Assembly: GCA_017428285.1 (NCBI GenBank)
Contig: JAFRRE010000159.1
Location: forward strand, 3,121-67,120
DNA from: Bacteroidales bacterium
GTDB lineage: Bacteria; Bacteroidota; Bacteroidia; Bacteroidales; F082
Direction of reading: 5' to 3'
DNA: 64,000 nt
Shown: in pieces, positions 61,377 through 64,000 of the stretch
How positions within the stretch are numbered: the first letter of the stretch is position 1
How the letters are laid out: every line of letters begins with the position of its first letter
Position numbers and translations under genes: made by a program
The notes under the pieces: model-generated
Database searches by the model: none
Seen by the model: only the letters and a program-made list of their open reading frames with translations
Told to the model about the DNA's origin: nothing

Positions 61377-63848
61377 ATGAAAAAAACTATCCTATTCTTT
61401 TTGGCGCTCTTTTGCTGCGCCCAATTCTCTTTTGCCGCCATTACTGTTAAAGGTCGCGTTTTTGACAACTCAACAGGCCATCCTATGGAATATGCCACGG
61501 TGCGCGCCTGCACTTTGCCTGATAAAACATTTGTTTCGGGCTGCGTCACCGACCCCACAGGACATTTTACGATGGAACTCGATAAAGGGCGTTATGAGCT
61601 TGAGTTTCAATATATGGGTTTTGTCACGTCATACAAAAGCATTAACCTTGACGGCACAAAAAGCACAGTCGACGTGGGCAAGATTAGTCTCTCGCCCGAC
61701 AGTCGTATGCTGAATGAAGTCAACGTGGTGGCCGAGAAGAGCACCTACGAGATGACCTTGGACAAGCATGTGTTCAACGTGGGTAAGGACGTGGCCAACA
61801 CGGCTGGCAATGCCATTGAAGTGCTGGAGAACATCCCCGCTGTGTCGGTCGACGTGGAAGGCAACGTGAGTCTGCGTGGCGACGACGGTGTTCGTATCCT
61901 TATCGACGGCAAGGAGTCGGGCCTCTCGGGCATGAGCACCCAAGATGCGCTGCGTACCCTTCAAGGCGATATGATCGAACGCATTGAGGTCATCACCAAT
62001 CCTTCGGTACGCTATGATGCCGAAGGCTCAGCTGGTATCATCAATATCATCCTAAAGAAGGACAAGCGCCAGGGATTCAATGGCGCGGTCAACATTAGAG
62101 GTGGCTATCCTTGGATGTACGGCGCGAGTCTTTCGGGCAACTACCGCCTGAAACGTTGGAACTTCTTCGGCAGCTATGGCTTCAACAACCGTCGAAATAT
62201 TGGCGGCGGTGTCAATAAGACCAAGCGCTTCAGCGATATCATTGAAGGCGACACCCTCTTCACCCAACTCACCGACCAGACCACCGAGCGTAGGATGAAC
62301 CGTATGGGTCATAACGTGCGTGTGGGTGCCGATTACTATATCACGGACCGCGATATTGTGAGTGCCGCATTCGTCTACCGTTACGGCAAACTGGAGACGC
62401 ATCCCGTGGTGCGTTATTCCGATGAATATCCGCTTTGGGACTCTGCATCGTATGACGTTCGCGCCGAGGACTACTGGGAGTATGACCCGATGTATGAGGT
62501 CACTTTGGACTATGATAAGACTTTTGAACGCAAAGGCCGCAGCCTGAAGGCCAATATGCGTTTCTTCACCAATACCGAGAATGCGGGCTCCGACATCAAC
62601 GAGTCGCTCTATCCTAATTCGGATGCGCAGGAGGCTTTATGGACCATCTATCAGAAGACGGGCAACGACCAACGCATGCGCAACCTGCAGGCTAGCATTG
62701 ACTATGTGCATCCCTTCCTTACCAAAGCTCAATGGGAAATTGGCGGCAAATACACCAACCGCAATATTTTGAGCAACGACAGTGTATGGGAGAAGAATGA
62801 CGGCATTTGGGAGCCTTTGAACAACTATTGTTACGATTACGAATATAGCGAGCAGGTGGCTGCACTCTACACCAGTTTGGGCAACGAATGGGGCCGTTGG
62901 TCGGGACAGGTGGGTCTGCGTGCCGAGATGACCGACATCTTGACCAACCTGAAAGGCTATGCCCATGACGGTAACGACTCCATCAACGGCGGCAAGCCTT
63001 ACTTCGACTTCTTCCCGAGCGCCCACATCAATTATTCGGTGAACGAGTTCAACCAGTTCCAGGTGAGCTATACCCGCCGTATCCGGCGTCCGGGCTTTTG
63101 GCAGATGAGCCCCTTCCGTTCGTTCAACGACAACCGCAACATCCGTTTGGGTAATCCTTCGTTGACGCCGACCTACATGGATAGCTATGAGTTGGGTTAC
63201 ATTCATTTCTGGGACAATGCCAGCTTCAATTTCACGACCTATTACCGCCACGGCACCAATATGATACGCAACTACACCTATGAAGACGATGGCGTGTTTT
63301 ACAGTATGCCCATCAACTTCGGCAAGGCTGACGACTTCGGCGTGGAGGCTGTGGCCCAAGGCCAGATGACCAAGTGGTGGAACCTCAACGGCAACGTCAA
63401 TTTCTTCCGTTCCAAGTTCAAAGGCACCATCAATGATAAGGTCTATGACGATGCCACTTGGATGCTCTTTGGCCGTGCCGTGTCGAAGTTCAAGATCAGC
63501 AATTGGTTCGACCTGCAGCTGACGGCCCACATCATGGGTCCGCACAAGGAGCCTTTGGGCATGCGTAAGGGCAACTGGTGGATGGACCTCGCCGTGAGCA
63601 AGGAAATCCTCCATGGCAACGGCACCATCACCTTCAACGTGCGCGACCTCTTCAACTCGCGCAGCTGGGGCGGCGAGTCGTGGGGCGACGGCTTCTGGCA
63701 GTACAACACCAGCACTTGGAACCGCCGTTCGTTTTCGCTCAACTTCAACTACCGCATCAACCAGCAGAACCTGAAGCGCAACCGTCCGGGCGGCGACGAA
63801 GGCGGTGACGACGGTGGCGGCGAAGAGCAATCCGAAGAAGGGTATTGA
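61377..63848 (+). CDS. Outer-membrane beta-barrel (TonB-receptor-like) protein
   Basis: An 823-residue protein from ATG 61377, giving a signal peptide (residues 1-20, ending FAAITV). A CarboxypepD_reg-like domain (about 22-105) and a plug (about 115-235) follow, with GNAIEVLENIPAVSVDVEGNVSLRG, VRILIDGKESGLSG and YDAEGSAGIINIILKK. The barrel ends before a Gly/Asp/Glu-rich tail (GGDEGGDDGGGEEQSEEGY). This matches the OMP_b-brl_3 group of TonB-dependent-like receptors. The acidic tail after the last strand is unusual. Ligand unknown. Confidence 0.9.
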   Translation: MKKTILFFLALFCCAQFSFAAITVKGRVFDNSTGHPMEYATVRACTLPDKTFVSGCVTDPTGHFTMELDKGRYELEFQYMGFVTSYKSINLDGTKSTVDVGKISLSPDSRMLNEVNVVAEKSTYEMTLDKHVFNVGKDVANTAGNAIEVLENIPAVSVDVEGNVSLRGDDGVRILIDGKESGLSGMSTQDALRTLQGDMIERIEVITNPSVRYDAEGSAGIINIILKKDKRQGFNGAVNIRGGYPWMYGASLSGNYRLKRWNFFGSYGFNNRRNIGGGVNKTKRFSDIIEGDTLFTQLTDQTTERRMNRMGHNVRVGADYYITDRDIVSAAFVYRYGKLETHPVVRYSDEYPLWDSASYDVRAEDYWEYDPMYEVTLDYDKTFERKGRSLKANMRFFTNTENAGSDINESLYPNSDAQEALWTIYQKTGNDQRMRNLQASIDYVHPFLTKAQWEIGGKYTNRNILSNDSVWEKNDGIWEPLNNYCYDYEYSEQVAALYTSLGNEWGRWSGQVGLRAEMTDILTNLKGYAHDGNDSINGGKPYFDFFPSAHINYSVNEFNQFQVSYTRRIRRPGFWQMSPFRSFNDNRNIRLGNPSLTPTYMDSYELGYIHFWDNASFNFTTYYRHGTNMIRNYTYEDDGVFYSMPINFGKADDFGVEAVAQGQMTKWWNLNGNVNFFRSKFKGTINDKVYDDATWMLFGRAVSKFKISNWFDLQLTAHIMGPHKEPLGMRKGNWWMDLAVSKEILHGNGTITFNVRDLFNSRSWGGESWGDGFWQYNTSTWNRRSFSLNFNYRINQQNLKRNRPGGDEGGDDGGGEEQSEEGY

Positions 63849-63854
63849 AAACAA

Positions 63855-63880
63855 GAAAGGCGGCCTCGCGGTCGCCTTTC
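63855..63880. terminator. Terminator between the barrel gene and the convergent T9SS gene
   Basis: GAAAGGCGGCC (63855-63865) pairs with GGTCGCCTTTC (63870-63880) over 11 positions with one G-T. The following T-run is weak. Confidence 0.6.
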
Positions 63881-63900
63881 ATTGTCATTAGCCATAAAAA

Positions 63901-64000
63901 TTACATCACGGTCACGCGTTTGGTGCTGATGCCCTTCTCAGAGGCCACGCGCACCATGTAGACACCCGCTTGGTATTGGCTCATGTCCAAGACCTGGCTG
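63901..64000 (-). CDS. 3' end of a T9SS-exported protein (sorting domain only)
   Basis: Only the last 33 codons are in the window; the gene continues beyond base 64000. They read ...QVLDMSQYQAGVYMV, then RVASEKGISTKRVTVM and TAA. This is the closing strands of a T9SS type A sorting domain (the G-V-Y-M/L-V-R-V motif followed by a basic end). The rest of the protein cannot be described. Confidence 0.8.
   Translation of the reverse strand, partial: SQVLDMSQYQAGVYMVRVASEKGISTKRVTVM

Noticed and set aside
62637..63854. A 405-codon open frame on the minus strand antisense to the barrel gene
   Set aside because: It is a shadow of the strongly codon-biased plus-strand gene, has no family features and is composed of unlikely peptide sequence; the plus-strand protein shows clear TonB-receptor motifs.

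Overview
The window looks like a chromosome segment of a Bacteroidales (Bacteroidota) bacterium, probably a host-associated or anaerobic lineage. Three things point there: promoters of the TTG-N~19-TAnnTTTG type, many Bacteroidota-specific families (BACON, DUF5686, DUF5103, PorV/PorQ-like, SusC-like TonB receptors, GH29 fucosidase), and type IX secretion (T9SS) C-terminal sorting domains on several exported proteins. Shine-Dalgarno motifs are mostly absent, as usual for the phylum. The species cannot be named from the sequence alone.

Layout. 1-5871: envelope biogenesis block (LptC 3' part, CNNM/CorC-type membrane protein, PpiD-like chaperone/PPIase) and a six-BACON lipoprotein. 5922-11747 (minus): C69 dipeptidase, HemW, an FG-GAP/T9SS protein, aquaporin. 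12139-19197 (plus): a small anchored protein, then a TolC-MacA-MacB(ATPase)-MacB(permease)-LytS-LytTR efflux and two-component cluster. 19321: tRNA-Lys(CTT). 19472-23225 (minus): ApbE, a DUF5686 outer-membrane protein, FtsB/DivIC. 23366-30190: RidA, a 2-hydroxyacid dehydrogenase, a convergent SPOR protein, RuvB with a frameshift in the P-loop, a DUF4160/DUF2442-HTH pair, and LeuRS carrying an inserted nuclease-like domain. 30232-33640 (minus): AraC regulator, GH29 alpha-L-fucosidase, zeta-toxin-like kinase with a 66-residue partner. 33860-38469: lipoproteins, an M1 peptidase with T9SS tail, and a repetitive T9SS protein. 38607-43245 (minus): histidine kinase, RpoN, AsnRS. 43386-46542: a single-domain Y1 transposase (RAYT/IS200-like), a GNAT-DAHP synthase-chorismate mutase fusion, two lipoproteins. 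46785-56262: TonB receptor / 1514-residue secreted protein / PorV-like barrel. 56381-63848: GreA, HIT, DUF5103, PriA, a CarboxypepD_reg outer-membrane barrel. 63901-64000: the sorting tail of another T9SS cargo, cut by the window end.

The window is mostly housekeeping, but it is sprinkled with short palindromic repeat families in the gaps. In two places these have entered reading frames: one lies inside hemW, and one forms the linker of the GNAT-DAHPS fusion. A stand-alone Y1 transposase lies beside the latter. The most unusual protein-level observations are the roughly 115-residue DUF559/PD-(D/E)XK-like insertion in leucyl-tRNA synthetase and the GNAT-AroF-chorismate mutase fusion. Domain names are from memory of family motifs; no database search was possible.
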